A stretch of 64,000 nucleotides of DNA from Hyalangium gracile (GCF_020103725.1 NZ_JAHXBG010000024.1:62001-126000), one strand, 5' to 3'; shown: positions 42,666 through 51,850, counted from the stretch's first letter. Program-made: numbers and translations. The notes: a model not told the origin generated them from the sequence alone.

Positions 42666-43418
42666 TCAGTGAGGCCGGACGCGGAAGGAGTTCGACAGCC
42701 CCTTGTTACCCCGACTGTCCTTGACCAGGACGTAGACCCCTGGGCCCTGCTGGGACAGGGAGATCTCCTCCACACGCACTCCGCCCGAGAAGGCTCCCCG
42801 GGTGATGGACTTCAGGTGCCCCTTGCTGGCGCGCAACGTCACATCCCCCGAGAAGCTGTTGGCGTCCGGGCCCTCGGCGCGGATGGTGATCCGGAAGGGC
42901 TTGTTGCGGACCTGCTCCTGGATGGGATCGATCTGGAAGCCGGTGATGCCGCCTCCGATCTCCTCGAACGGCTCATCCGGCCCCGGGCCTCCATCGCCCT
43001 GCGTCCCGCCATCATCGGACCGCGGGGTGCCGTTGAGCGTCGGCGCGGGAACGATCGAGAAGGCGCGCTCCCGCAGGGCCTCGCGGCCATCCGCCAGCGT
43101 CACCTGGATGTCGTAGTCGCCCAGCTCCAGCCCCTCGGGGACCGGGACGATGAGCGTGCCGTCCGGCTCGGCGAAGGGGGTGTCCACCTGCCGCCCCGCC
43201 AGGCGCACCGTCATCGCCAGCTGCTCGGGGTCCACGAGCTGCTCCTGGTAGTCCACGGTGATGGGCAGCAGCGCGTCCACCCGCACCGAGAGGCTGGACG
43301 GCACGCCCACGGCCACCCGCTCCGGAGACACCGAGACGATGGAGGGAGCCGGCAGCGAGGCGGGCTCGCAGGCGGCCCAGAGCAGGAGAGGCAACAGCGC
43401 GCAGACGGCTCGCTTCAT
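42666..43418 (-). CDS. Lipoprotein with Ig-like N-terminus
   Basis: A 250-residue lipoprotein (LLPLLLWAACEP). The Ig-like N-terminus reads PSIVSVSPERVAVGVPSS, then a Gly/Asp-rich linker (SDDGGTQGDGGPGPDEP), then the conserved C-terminal part ITGFQIDPIQEQVRNKPF and ITIRAEGPDANSF. Paralogous to the downstream gene at 41989. Its ATG overlaps the stop of the upstream outer-membrane-like gene (ATGA), so it is translationally coupled. It probably sits in the outer membrane. Confidence 0.78.
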   Translation of the reverse strand: MKRAVCALLPLLLWAACEPASLPAPSIVSVSPERVAVGVPSSLSVRVDALLPITVDYQEQLVDPEQLAMTVRLAGRQVDTPFAEPDGTLIVPVPEGLELGDYDIQVTLADGREALRERAFSIVPAPTLNGTPRSDDGGTQGDGGPGPDEPFEEIGGGITGFQIDPIQEQVRNKPFRITIRAEGPDANSFSGDVTLRASKGHLKSITRGAFSGGVRVEEISLSQQGPGVYVLVKDSRGNKGLSNSFRVRPH

Positions 43419-44758
43419 GGTTCGTACCTCACGCCCAGGCAGACGCCGGCTCCACCGAGCTGCGCATCCAGGCGGGCTGTCTGGGCGGGGCCATACTCTC
43501 CGCGCAGCTCGAGCAGCAGGCTCACGCGCCCGAGCCGGTACGCCCCCTGCGCGGCGAGGAAGGCCATGGGGGCCAGCTTGCTCTCGTCGAAGCCCTGCTG
43601 GAAGTCACTGGAGACTTCGTGCTGGAAGGGGAGCACGCCGGCTCCGGCGCGGCCGTACAGCGTGAAGGCCGAGCGCTGGAGCACGGTGAGGCGCGCGGAG
43701 GCCAGCAGCGGGCCCGCGAGCACGCGCGAGTGCAGCGTGCCGAAGCCCTCGATCGTCGCATCCAGCGAGGCGCTGCGCACCCCCACCTCCAGCTCCGCCG
43801 CGAGCCGCTCCTGCCAGAAGGGCAGGGGATGGGACACGCCCACGGCCAGCGCCGGGCCGCGGTTGGCGCCTCCAGCGAAGAAGGCCCCCGCCAGCAGGTG
43901 CAGGGCCAGCTTGCGAGAGGCGGGAGCGACAGGGGGCGGGGCGGCGACCACCGGCGCGGCGATCTCCTGCATCACGCTGGCCTGGGCCCGGGCGGTGTCA
44001 CGGGCCTCGCGGCGCCGGGCCTCCACGGAGACGGTCTTCGCGTCGGCCGCGGGGCTCACGCGGTAGCGCACGGGAGCTCCGGCCTGAGGCTCCACGCTGG
44101 CCCCCTCCGTGGAGAGCTCCAGGTCCGCGGCGCTCAAGGACTCCTCGCCCGCCACCACCAGCCAGCCACCCGAGCGGGGCAGGGGCTCGGGCGAGAGCAT
44201 CGCCACCAGCGGACGGTGGTCCGGCACCTCCAGCTTCACCACGCGATCGGTCTTCAGCGAGCCGCGCGTGGCCAGCACGTGCGCCTCCTTCATCGCCGGA
44301 GGCACCTCGACGGGCACCTGCGCGCGGCCGCGCCGATCCGCCTTCACGGGACCGAAGCGCGCCCCGGCGATCTCGATCACCACCTCCGCGCCGGGATCCG
44401 TGGTGACCGGCAGCGTCGTGCGCCCCAGCATGGGGATGCGGACGACGGCCACCTCGGGCGGGCCCTGGGGCGCGCTCACCGAGAACATCAGCACGGCCAG
44501 CAGCGGGTACTTGATGTCCGGCGGCGTCCACCGGAACTTCCGGCTCGCGCCGCCCGCGACCACCTGCTGCTCGAAGCTCCCCGAGGACGCCGTCGCGTGC
44601 ACCGGCCCGGCGCCCTCTGGCAGCCGGACCTCCAGCTCCACCGCCGCGTCCTGCCCGAGCACCACCCGCTCCGGCGTGGCCCGCACTTCCGGTGGCGCCG
44701 CTGCCGCGGTCCCCGGAAGCAAGACGAAAGCGAGGGAAAGCACGAACAGCAGGCGCAT
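43415..44758 (-). CDS. Exported protein, probable outer-membrane barrel with Ig-like N-terminus
   Basis: A 447-residue precursor starting MRLLFVLSLAFVLLPG at 44758, with a clear signal peptide ending AAAA. Residues about 25-270 look like Ig-type folds (VVLGQDAAVELEVRLPEGAG, TLPVTTDPGAEVVIE). The last 160 residues alternate in the way of outer-membrane beta strands (LALHLLAGAFFAGGA, FTLYGRAGAGVLPF, RLGRVSLLLELRGEYG) and end CLGVRYEP. It leads an operon with two lipoproteins. I infer a surface complex; there is no direct homologue known to me. Confidence 0.72.
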   Translation of the reverse strand: MRLLFVLSLAFVLLPGTAAAAPPEVRATPERVVLGQDAAVELEVRLPEGAGPVHATASSGSFEQQVVAGGASRKFRWTPPDIKYPLLAVLMFSVSAPQGPPEVAVVRIPMLGRTTLPVTTDPGAEVVIEIAGARFGPVKADRRGRAQVPVEVPPAMKEAHVLATRGSLKTDRVVKLEVPDHRPLVAMLSPEPLPRSGGWLVVAGEESLSAADLELSTEGASVEPQAGAPVRYRVSPAADAKTVSVEARRREARDTARAQASVMQEIAAPVVAAPPPVAPASRKLALHLLAGAFFAGGANRGPALAVGVSHPLPFWQERLAAELEVGVRSASLDATIEGFGTLHSRVLAGPLLASARLTVLQRSAFTLYGRAGAGVLPFQHEVSSDFQQGFDESKLAPMAFLAAQGAYRLGRVSLLLELRGEYGPAQTARLDAQLGGAGVCLGVRYEP

Positions 44759-44797
44759 AAGGAACTCCGCGAACATCACTCCTCGCGGGGTCCCAGG

Positions 44798-45373
44798 TCA
44801 ATCCTCTGAAGGCGCGGACACGGCTGCGGGGGCCTCGGCGGAGGCCTGCTCTGTAGTCGAAGGTGAGAGCGGCTTGTCGGCGGGGCCCGTGTGGCGAGCA
44901 CCGGGCGGGCTGAAGGTTGGCCGCTCGGCGGGGCCGCCACGGCCGTGGACGAGCGTCTTCGTCTCGGACTTGAACGCGATGTCCACCTTGTCCCCGCGCA
45001 CCGCCGTCACCAGGCCCAGGCCGAAGGTGGGGTGCTGGATCACCTGATCCATCTTGTAGGTGTCCTTGGGGCTGTACTTCGCCGCGTTGGCGATGTCCTT
45101 GCCGGCCAGCTGCTCCTCGAAGGAGATGACGACCTTCTCGGGCTTCTCCGCTCGGGGCGTGCTGGCGCGCGCGGTGCTGGCGCGCGAGGAGGCCGACGGC
45201 TTGTCCGTGGCGCCCGGGGCGCTGCGGTAGGCATGATCACCGCCGCACGTGTTGCAGCGCACGCGGGCGATCTTGGTGCCCACCATCGCGAGGATGGTGT
45301 GCGCCAGCGGAGTGGGGAGTTTGCAGCGGGTGCAGAAGGCGTCGACCTCGCCGCCAACCTTGTAAGTAGCCAT
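44798..45373 (-). CDS. Zinc-site protein with CarD/Tudor-like domain
   Basis: A 191-residue protein. The N-terminus has CTRC (14-17) and CNTC (about 40-43), a likely zinc ribbon. Residues about 105-145 read VIQHPTFGLGLVTAVRGDKVDIAF, the pattern of CarD/UvrD-type Tudor-like SH3 folds that bind RNA polymerase or nucleic acid. The two parts are joined by an Ala/Ser/Arg linker, and the C-terminus is Pro/Ala-rich and disordered. It is divergent from the MCE permease gene at 45519. A transcription or RNA-related role is inferred. Confidence 0.7.
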   Translation of the reverse strand: MATYKVGGEVDAFCTRCKLPTPLAHTILAMVGTKIARVRCNTCGGDHAYRSAPGATDKPSASSRASTARASTPRAEKPEKVVISFEEQLAGKDIANAAKYSPKDTYKMDQVIQHPTFGLGLVTAVRGDKVDIAFKSETKTLVHGRGGPAERPTFSPPGARHTGPADKPLSPSTTEQASAEAPAAVSAPSED

Positions 45374-45518
45374 CTGGGTGCTCGGTTCGGGTCTCGCGGA
45401 CCCGGGTCATGAGTAAAAAGGGGGGCGCAACATAACGATCAGCCCCGAGTAAGCACAACCGTCTCCACCGGGGACTTGTGCCGCTGAACCGGGCACGTAG
45501 AGTGAGGCAGGACCCACC

Positions 45519-46334
45519 ATGGCGACCGAGAACGCAGACAAGGCGACCCAGGAGCCGTCCCTCCTCCTTCAATCGCTCGAGAAGTTCGTCAAGTCGGCGG
45601 TGGGCGTCGTCTCCAACATCGGTGGGGTGACGTACCTGGGATTCCAGGTCGCTCGTTGGAGCCTCAAGCGGCCATACAGGCTGACCAACCTGTTCGCGCA
45701 GCTGGACTTCGTGGGCGTGGGCTCCATCTTCATCGTCGGGCTGACGGGGCTGTTCACCGGCATGGTGTTCGCCACGCAGACCGGGAGCGCCTTCGCGCTC
45801 TTCGACGCCGAGAGCATGGTGGGCCCCACGGTGGCGCTGACGCTCACGCGCGAGCTGGCCCCGGTGTTCTCCGCGCTCATGGTCACCATGCGAGCAGGCT
45901 CCGCCATGTGCACGGAGCTGGGCACCATGCGTGTCACCGAGCAGGTGGACGCGCTGGAGACGATGGCCGTCAACCCCATCCAGTACCTGCTGGTGCCCCG
46001 GGTGCTCTCCGGCCTCATCATGGTGCCGGTGCTCACCATGCTCTTCAACACCACGGGCATGTCGGGCTCGTACTTCGTGGCCGTGGTGGCCAACGACATC
46101 TCCGCCGGCACCTTCCTCAGTCGCACCCAGCAGTGGCTGGATCCCATCGATCTCTACGAGGGCCTCATCAAGGCGGCCCTCTTCGGGCTCTCGGTGACGC
46201 TGGTGTGCTGCTACAAGGGCTTCAACGCGTCGGGCGGCGCCAAGGGCGTGGGCCAGGCCACCACCGAGGCCATGGTCACCAGCGCGATGACCATCTTCAT
46301 CATCGACTTCTTCGTTGGCGTGATGATGCACTGA
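45519..46334 (+). CDS. MlaE-family ABC transporter permease
   Basis: A 271-residue integral membrane protein of the MlaE/YrbE family. It has several transmembrane helices, GLTGLFTGMVFATQTG, VGPTVALTLTRELAPVFSAL and the family motif around CCYKGFNASGGAKGVG. It forms the inner-membrane channel of a retrograde or anterograde phospholipid transporter. Its TGA overlaps the ATG of the ATPase gene (46334). Confidence 0.93.
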   Translation: MATENADKATQEPSLLLQSLEKFVKSAVGVVSNIGGVTYLGFQVARWSLKRPYRLTNLFAQLDFVGVGSIFIVGLTGLFTGMVFATQTGSAFALFDAESMVGPTVALTLTRELAPVFSALMVTMRAGSAMCTELGTMRVTEQVDALETMAVNPIQYLLVPRVLSGLIMVPVLTMLFNTTGMSGSYFVAVVANDISAGTFLSRTQQWLDPIDLYEGLIKAALFGLSVTLVCCYKGFNASGGAKGVGQATTEAMVTSAMTIFIIDFFVGVMMH

Positions 46335-47113
46335 TGAGCGCCGCCTCTGCCGCCCCGGCCGCCGCGCGGCCGATGATCCAGGTCGTCGACCTGCACAAGA
46401 CGTTCGGCGAGCACAAGGTGCTCACGGGCATCAACCTCACCATCCCCGAGGGCAGCACGTGCGTCATCCTCGGCGGCTCGGGCTCCGGCAAGACGGTGCT
46501 GATGAAGCACATGATCGGCCTGCTCAAGCCGGACCAGGGCCAGGTGCTCATCGACGGAGAGGACATCGTCCCGCTGGGGGACGTGGAGCTGGAGCGGGTG
46601 CGCCGCAAGTTCGGCATGGTGTTCCAGGCCGCGGCGCTCTTCGACTCGATGAACGTGTTCGAGAACGTGGCCTTCCCGCTGCGCGAGCACCGCAAGGAGC
46701 TGCCCGAGGAGCAGGTGCGGCAGATCGTCCGCTCCAAGCTGGACCTGATGGGCCTGCCCGTCTCCGTGGAGTCCAAGTTCCCGGCGGATCTGTCCGGTGG
46801 CATGCGCAAGCGCGTGGGCCTGGCGCGCGCGGTCATCCTGGATCCGAAGATCGTCCTCTATGACGAGCCCACCACGGGCCTGGATCCCATCACCACGGAC
46901 TACGTGGACGAGATGATCCTGGAGGCGCAGGCCCAGCTGAAGGTGACCAGCGTCGTCATCAGCCACGACATCGCCTCGGCCTTCAACGTGGGCAACTACA
47001 TCGCCTTCCTGTCCAAGGGCCTCATCATCGAATTCGGACCTCCGGAGCAGCTGCGCAACTCCGAGAACCCCGTGGTCCAGAAGTTCCTGCAGACATGGTT
47101 CGGGAAGAACTAG
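46334..47113 (+). CDS. MlaF-family ABC transporter ATPase
   Basis: A 259-residue ATP-binding subunit with Walker A GGSGSGKT, signature LSGGMRKR, Walker B VLYDEPTTGLDP and H-loop VISHD. It powers lipid transport by the MlaE permease encoded just upstream. The two genes overlap by one base. Confidence 0.95.
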   Translation: MSAASAAPAAARPMIQVVDLHKTFGEHKVLTGINLTIPEGSTCVILGGSGSGKTVLMKHMIGLLKPDQGQVLIDGEDIVPLGDVELERVRRKFGMVFQAAALFDSMNVFENVAFPLREHRKELPEEQVRQIVRSKLDLMGLPVSVESKFPADLSGGMRKRVGLARAVILDPKIVLYDEPTTGLDPITTDYVDEMILEAQAQLKVTSVVISHDIASAFNVGNYIAFLSKGLIIEFGPPEQLRNSENPVVQKFLQTWFGKN

Positions 47114-47201
47114 CCATGCGGACCCTTCACAGGGAAATGCTGGCACCCGGGCCGCAAACCGCTATTGTCCCCCCGGCCGGACCCCCTCGGAGTCACTCCA
47201 G

Positions 47202-48725
47202 GTGAAGAAGCTCGTCACGCCGTTCCGTGTAGGACTGCTGGTGCTCGCTGCCGGCGCCTTCTTCTTCGCGTTCTTCGTGTTCGCGCGGAAGGGTGGTTTG
47301 AGCGACAAGGAAGCCACCTCCGTGTGGGCCTACTTCCGGGACGCCTCGGGCCTGAGCGCCAAGAGCCGCGTGCAGATCGCCGGCATCCCCGTGGGAGAGA
47401 TCAGCCAGATCACCCTGGAGGGCACGCGCGCCAAGGTGCTGCTGAAGATCCGCCGGGACGTGGATCTGCGCGAGGACGCCGTGCTCACCAAGCGCTCCGA
47501 GTCCCTGCTGGGGGACTACCTGCTGGATCTCAACCCCGGCACCGAGCAGGCCCCGCTGATGCCGGAGAACGGGCAGATCCGTCGGGTGATCGACACCCAG
47601 GGCATGGAGGCCGTCTTCCAGTCGCTCAGCCAGATCACCGCGGACATCCAGCAGGTGACGGCGGCGCTGCGAGACGTGCTCGGCGGAGAGAAGGGCGCCG
47701 GCTCGCTGCAGCGGATCGTCGAGAACCTCATCCGCCTGTCGGAGTCCGTGGACAACACGGTGCGCTCCAGCGGCGAGCGGCTCAACGCCATCCTCGCCAA
47801 CTTCCAGGGCGTCTCCGAGGACGTGCGCGGGCTGACGGCGGAGAACGAGGCGGAGGTCACCCGCATCGTCAACAACATCGAGGGCATCACCAAGGACGTG
47901 CGCGAGGTGCTCAACACCGTGAAGACGGTGGTGGGCAGCAACGAGGGCGATCTGAAGGAGGGCGTGTCCAGCCTGAAGGAGACGATCCAGAAGCTGGACC
48001 GGACGCTGGGCAACCTGGAGCAGATCACCCAGAACGTGCGCGAGGGCGAGGGCGTGGTGGGCACGCTGCTGGCGGACAAGCAGCTGGGCCAGCGGCTCAC
48101 GGAGGCGGTGACGGACGTGTCCGACTACGCCAGCCGGCTCACCGGTCTGCAGACGGAGGTGGGCCTGCAGGCCACCTACCTGGTGGCCCAGGGGCGCTCG
48201 AAGAACAGCCTCTCGCTGCGGCTCATCCCCAAGCCGGACAAGTACTACCTGCTGGAGATCATCGACGATCCGCGCGGCCTGGTGGAGGTGCAGGTGGTGC
48301 AGAACAACCCGCCCGCCTCTGGCCAGCCGGTGGAGCAGACGCAGAAGATCACCCGGGAGACGTTCAAGATCAGCGCCCAGTTCGCCAAGCGCTACTACTT
48401 CACCACGCTGCGCTTCGGCCTGATCGAGTCCACCGGTGGCGTGGGCGCGGACCTGCACTTCCTGGAGGACGCGCTGACGCTGAAGCTGGACGCCTTCAAC
48501 TTCTCGGCGGAGGAACTGCGCTACCCGCGGCTGCGCGCCACGCTGCGCGCCCAGGCCTTCGATCACCTCTTCGTGACGGCCGGCATGGACGACATCCTCA
48601 ACGCCCAGCAGCGCGACACGGCGACCCGGCGCCTGATCGCCGGCCGGGACTTCTTCTTCGGCGGCGGCATCTTCTTCACCGACGATGATCTGAAGGCCCT
48701 GCTCCCGTCCGTGCCCACGCCGTGA
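47202..48725 (+). CDS. MCE/MlaD-family protein
   Basis: The 507-residue protein starts with GTG and a membrane anchor (VGLLVLAAGAFFFAFFVF). The MCE domain lies at about 38-120 (VWAYFRDASGLSAKSRVQIAGI, LLGDYLLDLN). A long helical region (about 130-310) follows, with coiled-coil repeats. It ends in a beta-rich tail of about 170 residues that includes TLRFGLIESTGG and FFFGGGIFF, a possible outer-membrane-like segment. It is the lipid-binding periplasmic component of the Mla-type system. Its length is greater than E. coli MlaD. Confidence 0.9.
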   Translation: MKKLVTPFRVGLLVLAAGAFFFAFFVFARKGGLSDKEATSVWAYFRDASGLSAKSRVQIAGIPVGEISQITLEGTRAKVLLKIRRDVDLREDAVLTKRSESLLGDYLLDLNPGTEQAPLMPENGQIRRVIDTQGMEAVFQSLSQITADIQQVTAALRDVLGGEKGAGSLQRIVENLIRLSESVDNTVRSSGERLNAILANFQGVSEDVRGLTAENEAEVTRIVNNIEGITKDVREVLNTVKTVVGSNEGDLKEGVSSLKETIQKLDRTLGNLEQITQNVREGEGVVGTLLADKQLGQRLTEAVTDVSDYASRLTGLQTEVGLQATYLVAQGRSKNSLSLRLIPKPDKYYLLEIIDDPRGLVEVQVVQNNPPASGQPVEQTQKITRETFKISAQFAKRYYFTTLRFGLIESTGGVGADLHFLEDALTLKLDAFNFSAEELRYPRLRATLRAQAFDHLFVTAGMDDILNAQQRDTATRRLIAGRDFFFGGGIFFTDDDLKALLPSVPTP

Positions 48726-48832
48726 GCCTCGCTGCTTGACCTGGGGCCTGGAACGTCGTACCCCGTCGCGGCACGGGTCTTGCCCTGAGCGCCGTGCCGG
48801 AGTCTTCAACCAGGCATCTCCCAGGAAGCTTC

Positions 48833-49756
48833 ATGTCTCTGCTCGTCGTCGGCTCGGTCGCGCTGGATTCGGTGGAAACCCCCTTCGGCAAGAAGGAGGA
48901 CGTGCTCGGTGGCTCGGCCACCTTCTTCTCCACCTCGGCTTCGTTCTTCAACCCGGTGCAGCTGGTGGCCGTGGTGGGCGAGGACTTCCCCGAGGAGCAC
49001 GTGCACTTCCTGCGCGCCCGCGGCATCCACCTGGATGGCCTCACGCGTGAGAAGGGCCGCACCTTCCGCTGGAAGGGCAAGTACGGCTTCCAGCTCAACG
49101 AGGCGCAGACGCTGGACACCCAGCTCAACGTCTTCCAGAGCTTCGCGCCCCGGCTGCCCGAGGCCTACCGCAACGCCCCCTACGTCTTCCTGGGCAACAT
49201 CCACCCCGAGCTGCAGTCCCAGGTGCTGGATCAGGTGAAGGCCCCCCGGCTGGTGGCCGCCGACACCATGAACTTCTGGATCCAGGGCACCCGCGAGGCG
49301 CTCCTCAAGACGCTCAAGCGCGTGGATCTGCTCTTCGTCAACGACGCGGAGCTGCGCCAGCTCTCCGGCGAGCACAACATCGTCAAGGCCGCCCAGGCGG
49401 TGCTCGGCATGGGCCCCAGCCGCGTCGTCATCAAGCGCGGCGAGTACGGCGCGCTGCTCTTCGAGCGCGAGCACATCTTCGCCTGCCCGGCCTTCCCGCT
49501 CGAGGACGTGTTCGATCCCACCGGCGCCGGAGACACCTTCGCCGGCGGCTTCATGGGCACCCTGGCCACCGCGGACCGCTACGAGCCGGACGTGCTGCGC
49601 CGCGCCATGGTGATGGGCAGCGTGATGGCCTCCTTCACCGTGGAGCGCTTCAGCCTGGACCGCCTGCGCGATCTCACCCGCCAGGAGATCCACCGCCGCT
49701 TCAGTGAATTCAAGCGGTTGACGCACTTCGACGACCTCGGTCCCCTGCAGGGCTGA
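48833..49756 (+). CDS. PfkB-family carbohydrate/nucleoside kinase
   Basis: A 307-residue sugar kinase of the PfkB/ribokinase family. It starts MSLLVVGSVALDSVETPFG, and AGGAAG precedes the ATG. The C-terminal signature DPTGAGDTFAGGFMGTL contains the catalytic Asp of the anion hole region. A mid-protein NDAELRQLSG motif also fits. The substrate (sugar or nucleoside such as adenosine) cannot be fixed from sequence. Confidence 0.9.
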   Translation: MSLLVVGSVALDSVETPFGKKEDVLGGSATFFSTSASFFNPVQLVAVVGEDFPEEHVHFLRARGIHLDGLTREKGRTFRWKGKYGFQLNEAQTLDTQLNVFQSFAPRLPEAYRNAPYVFLGNIHPELQSQVLDQVKAPRLVAADTMNFWIQGTREALLKTLKRVDLLFVNDAELRQLSGEHNIVKAAQAVLGMGPSRVVIKRGEYGALLFEREHIFACPAFPLEDVFDPTGAGDTFAGGFMGTLATADRYEPDVLRRAMVMGSVMASFTVERFSLDRLRDLTRQEIHRRFSEFKRLTHFDDLGPLQG

Positions 49757-49787
49757 CCAGAAGGCTGAAAAAACCGTCCTCCCGGAC

Positions 49788-49818
49788 TTGACGGATGTGG
49801 GCACGCACCGTACGGTGC
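49788..49818 (+). promoter_or_regulatory. Promoter-like site with a 14-bp palindrome, before the PilZ gene
   Basis: TTGACG (49788-49793) and TACGGT (49811-49816) are 17 bases apart, as for a sigma-70-type promoter with a weak -10. The perfect palindrome GCACCGTACGGTGC (49805-49818) overlaps the -10 and could be an operator. Confidence 0.45.
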
Positions 49819-49869
49819 CGCATCACTGTCATTTTCCAGGCTCCTGGAAGAGGATAGGAGCAAGAGTCC

Positions 49870-50241
49870 GTGAGCCTAGCCGTGGAGGAAGTCGGGTCGA
49901 TGGAGAACCGGAAGTACGGGCGAGTCCCGTCTCGCATGCGCTGCTGGTGCGAGGGTGACAACGTCACCCTGTACTCGCGTGTTGGCAATCTGAGCGAGGG
50001 CGGGCTCTTCCTGCGTACCAGCACTCCGCTGCGGGAGGGCGTGCAGGCGACGGTCCGGTTGGGAGTAGGGGAGGAATATGGCCCCGAGGTGCAGACATTG
50101 GCCAAGGTGGTCTGGTCGCGCCACAATGACAAGCAGTGGCCCTCGGGGATGGGGCTGCAGTTCGAGTCGCTCGATGCGGCGAGCCTGGAGCGGCTCAGGC
50201 AGATCATCTCCTACGAGAGAGCACGGTGGCCCGGAGCCTGA
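49870..50241 (+). CDS. PilZ-domain protein
   Basis: A 123-residue protein (GTG start; ATG 49900 would give 113 residues). The family pattern is visible: RKYGRVPSRMRCWCEG, then VGNLSEGGLFLRTSTPL, then GLQFESLDAASLERLRQ. PilZ proteins bind cyclic di-GMP through an Arg-rich N-terminal motif; here only RKYGRVPSR is left, so binding is uncertain. In myxobacteria such proteins are linked to motility or exopolysaccharide. AGGAG lies before the GTG. Confidence 0.85.
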   Translation: MSLAVEEVGSMENRKYGRVPSRMRCWCEGDNVTLYSRVGNLSEGGLFLRTSTPLREGVQATVRLGVGEEYGPEVQTLAKVVWSRHNDKQWPSGMGLQFESLDAASLERLRQIISYERARWPGA

Positions 50242-50277
50242 GCGGCTCTGAGGCTCCCTGGGCGAGGCACACGAACC

Positions 50278-51009
50278 ATGCGGATTGCGGTCATCTCCGA
50301 CATCCACAGCAACATCGAGGCGCTCACGGAGGTGCTCCGCACGGCGGATCGCCACAAGGTGGACCGCGTCGTCTCGCTGGGAGACATCGTCGGCTACGGG
50401 GCGTCTCCCAACGAGTGCTGTGATCTGGTGCGCTCGGTGACGGAGGTGACGCTGCTGGGCAACCACGACGCGGCGGTGGCCGGCCGCATGGACTACTCGT
50501 ACTACTACGACGCGGCCCGGCACGCGCTGGACTGGTCGGCCAGCGTGCTCTCGGAGGAGAACCTGGGGTGGCTGCGGAGCCTGCCGTACACGTACCGGAT
50601 CGGCGAGGTGGGCTTCTGCCACGGCTCGCCCATCGAGCCCAAGGCGTACGAGTACATCTTCGCGCTGGAGCAGGCGCGGGAGCTGACGCCCTTCGTGGCG
50701 GAGCTGCCGGAAGTGACGTTCATCGGCCACAGCCACCTGTGCAAGGCGTTCGCCATCGGCAACGGCGAGGTGAACGACGTGGTGGCCCAGAAGTTCGGCA
50801 TCCGGCGGGGCTACAAGTACATCATCTCGGTGGGCAGCGTGGGGCAGCCGCGGGACTACGACAACCGGGCCTGCTTCGTGATCTGCGACACGGACGCGCG
50901 CACGGTGGAGTACACCCGCGTGGAGTACGACATCGAGACGGCGGCGCAGAAGATCTTCGACGCGGATCTGGCGCTGAACTTCGGCAAGCGCCTGTTCCTG
51001 GGCGTCTGA
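50278..51009 (+). CDS. Calcineurin-like metallophosphoesterase
   Basis: A 243-residue phosphoesterase of the YfcE/MJ0936 type. Metal-binding motifs are visible: ISDIHSNIEAL, LGDIVGYG, LLGNHDAAV, FCHGSP and FIGHSHL. It likely hydrolyses phosphodiesters or phosphomonoesters; the substrate is unknown. It follows the PilZ gene by 36 bases. Confidence 0.92.
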   Translation: MRIAVISDIHSNIEALTEVLRTADRHKVDRVVSLGDIVGYGASPNECCDLVRSVTEVTLLGNHDAAVAGRMDYSYYYDAARHALDWSASVLSEENLGWLRSLPYTYRIGEVGFCHGSPIEPKAYEYIFALEQARELTPFVAELPEVTFIGHSHLCKAFAIGNGEVNDVVAQKFGIRRGYKYIISVGSVGQPRDYDNRACFVICDTDARTVEYTRVEYDIETAAQKIFDADLALNFGKRLFLGV

Positions 51010-51073
51010 GAGCTGGGCCGGGCCCCGCCGAAATGCGGCGGGACGGCCGGAAACGTGGCATAAACCGCACCCT

Positions 51074-51796
51074 GTGCGGAACCACAGCCTGACGACCCTG
51101 AGTCGGCCCCTCGTGGGCCTTGTCTCCACCGTCCTGATCGCGCTGGCGCCGGCCGGATGCCGCAAGGATCCCGGTCCCCCGTCGCCCGAGTACGAGCAGG
51201 CGCACCAGCGCTTCAGCAAGCTGTACGGGCAGAAGCTGGACGAGGCGTTCCTCGAGCCGGAGATGGAAGAGATCGAGGCGCTGCTCCAGCAGGTGCCTGC
51301 GGACAGCATCGACGCGCCCTCGGCGAAGGAGCTGCAGCAGCGCATCGCCAACGGCCGGGCGAAGATGGAGCAGGCCCGCAAGGAGCGGGAGGCCGCCATC
51401 GCGGCGGCGCAGGAGGTGCCGGATCTGCCTCCCTCGACGCCGACGGCCGAGCCGGAGCCCGAGCCGGCTCCGGCGCCCGCCGCGCCAGAGGACGCGGGGG
51501 TGGTGGATTCGGGGCCGGTGGTGGGCTCGGCGGCGTCCGCGCTCTCGGGCGGCTACCTGGGGTGCTTCCAGTCGATCAGGCCGATCAACGTGGTGGGCAA
51601 GGGGATGCGGGACGCCTGGGAGATGTCTGACCGGGCGCGGTGCAGCCAGGTGTACCCGGCCTTCGTCGGTCAGGTGCTCCTCATCGAAGACGGCAAGGTC
51701 CTGGCGATGTTACCGAAGGACTCCGTGCGTGTGACCTACCAGCTGGCGGACGGCGGCACGACGACCGGGAACCCCAACGCGGATGCGGGGCGGTGA
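51074..51796 (+). CDS. Lipoprotein with coiled coil and Pro/Glu linker
   Basis: A 240-residue lipoprotein (lipobox LAPAGC; GTG start). The mature part begins with a helical region (ALLQQVPADSIDAPSAKELQQ, AKMEQARKEREAAIAAAQ), then a Pro/Glu/Ala linker, and ends in a small domain with two Cys (YLGCFQSIRPINVVG, RARCSQVYPAF). It sits 54 bases upstream of psd. I recognise no family. Confidence 0.7.
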   Translation: MRNHSLTTLSRPLVGLVSTVLIALAPAGCRKDPGPPSPEYEQAHQRFSKLYGQKLDEAFLEPEMEEIEALLQQVPADSIDAPSAKELQQRIANGRAKMEQARKEREAAIAAAQEVPDLPPSTPTAEPEPEPAPAPAAPEDAGVVDSGPVVGSAASALSGGYLGCFQSIRPINVVGKGMRDAWEMSDRARCSQVYPAFVGQVLLIEDGKVLAMLPKDSVRVTYQLADGGTTTGNPNADAGR

Positions 51797-51850
51797 GCTG
51801 ACGCGGTCGTTCCCCAGCCCTGGCCAGAAACCTTCGAGACTTCGCTCGCA

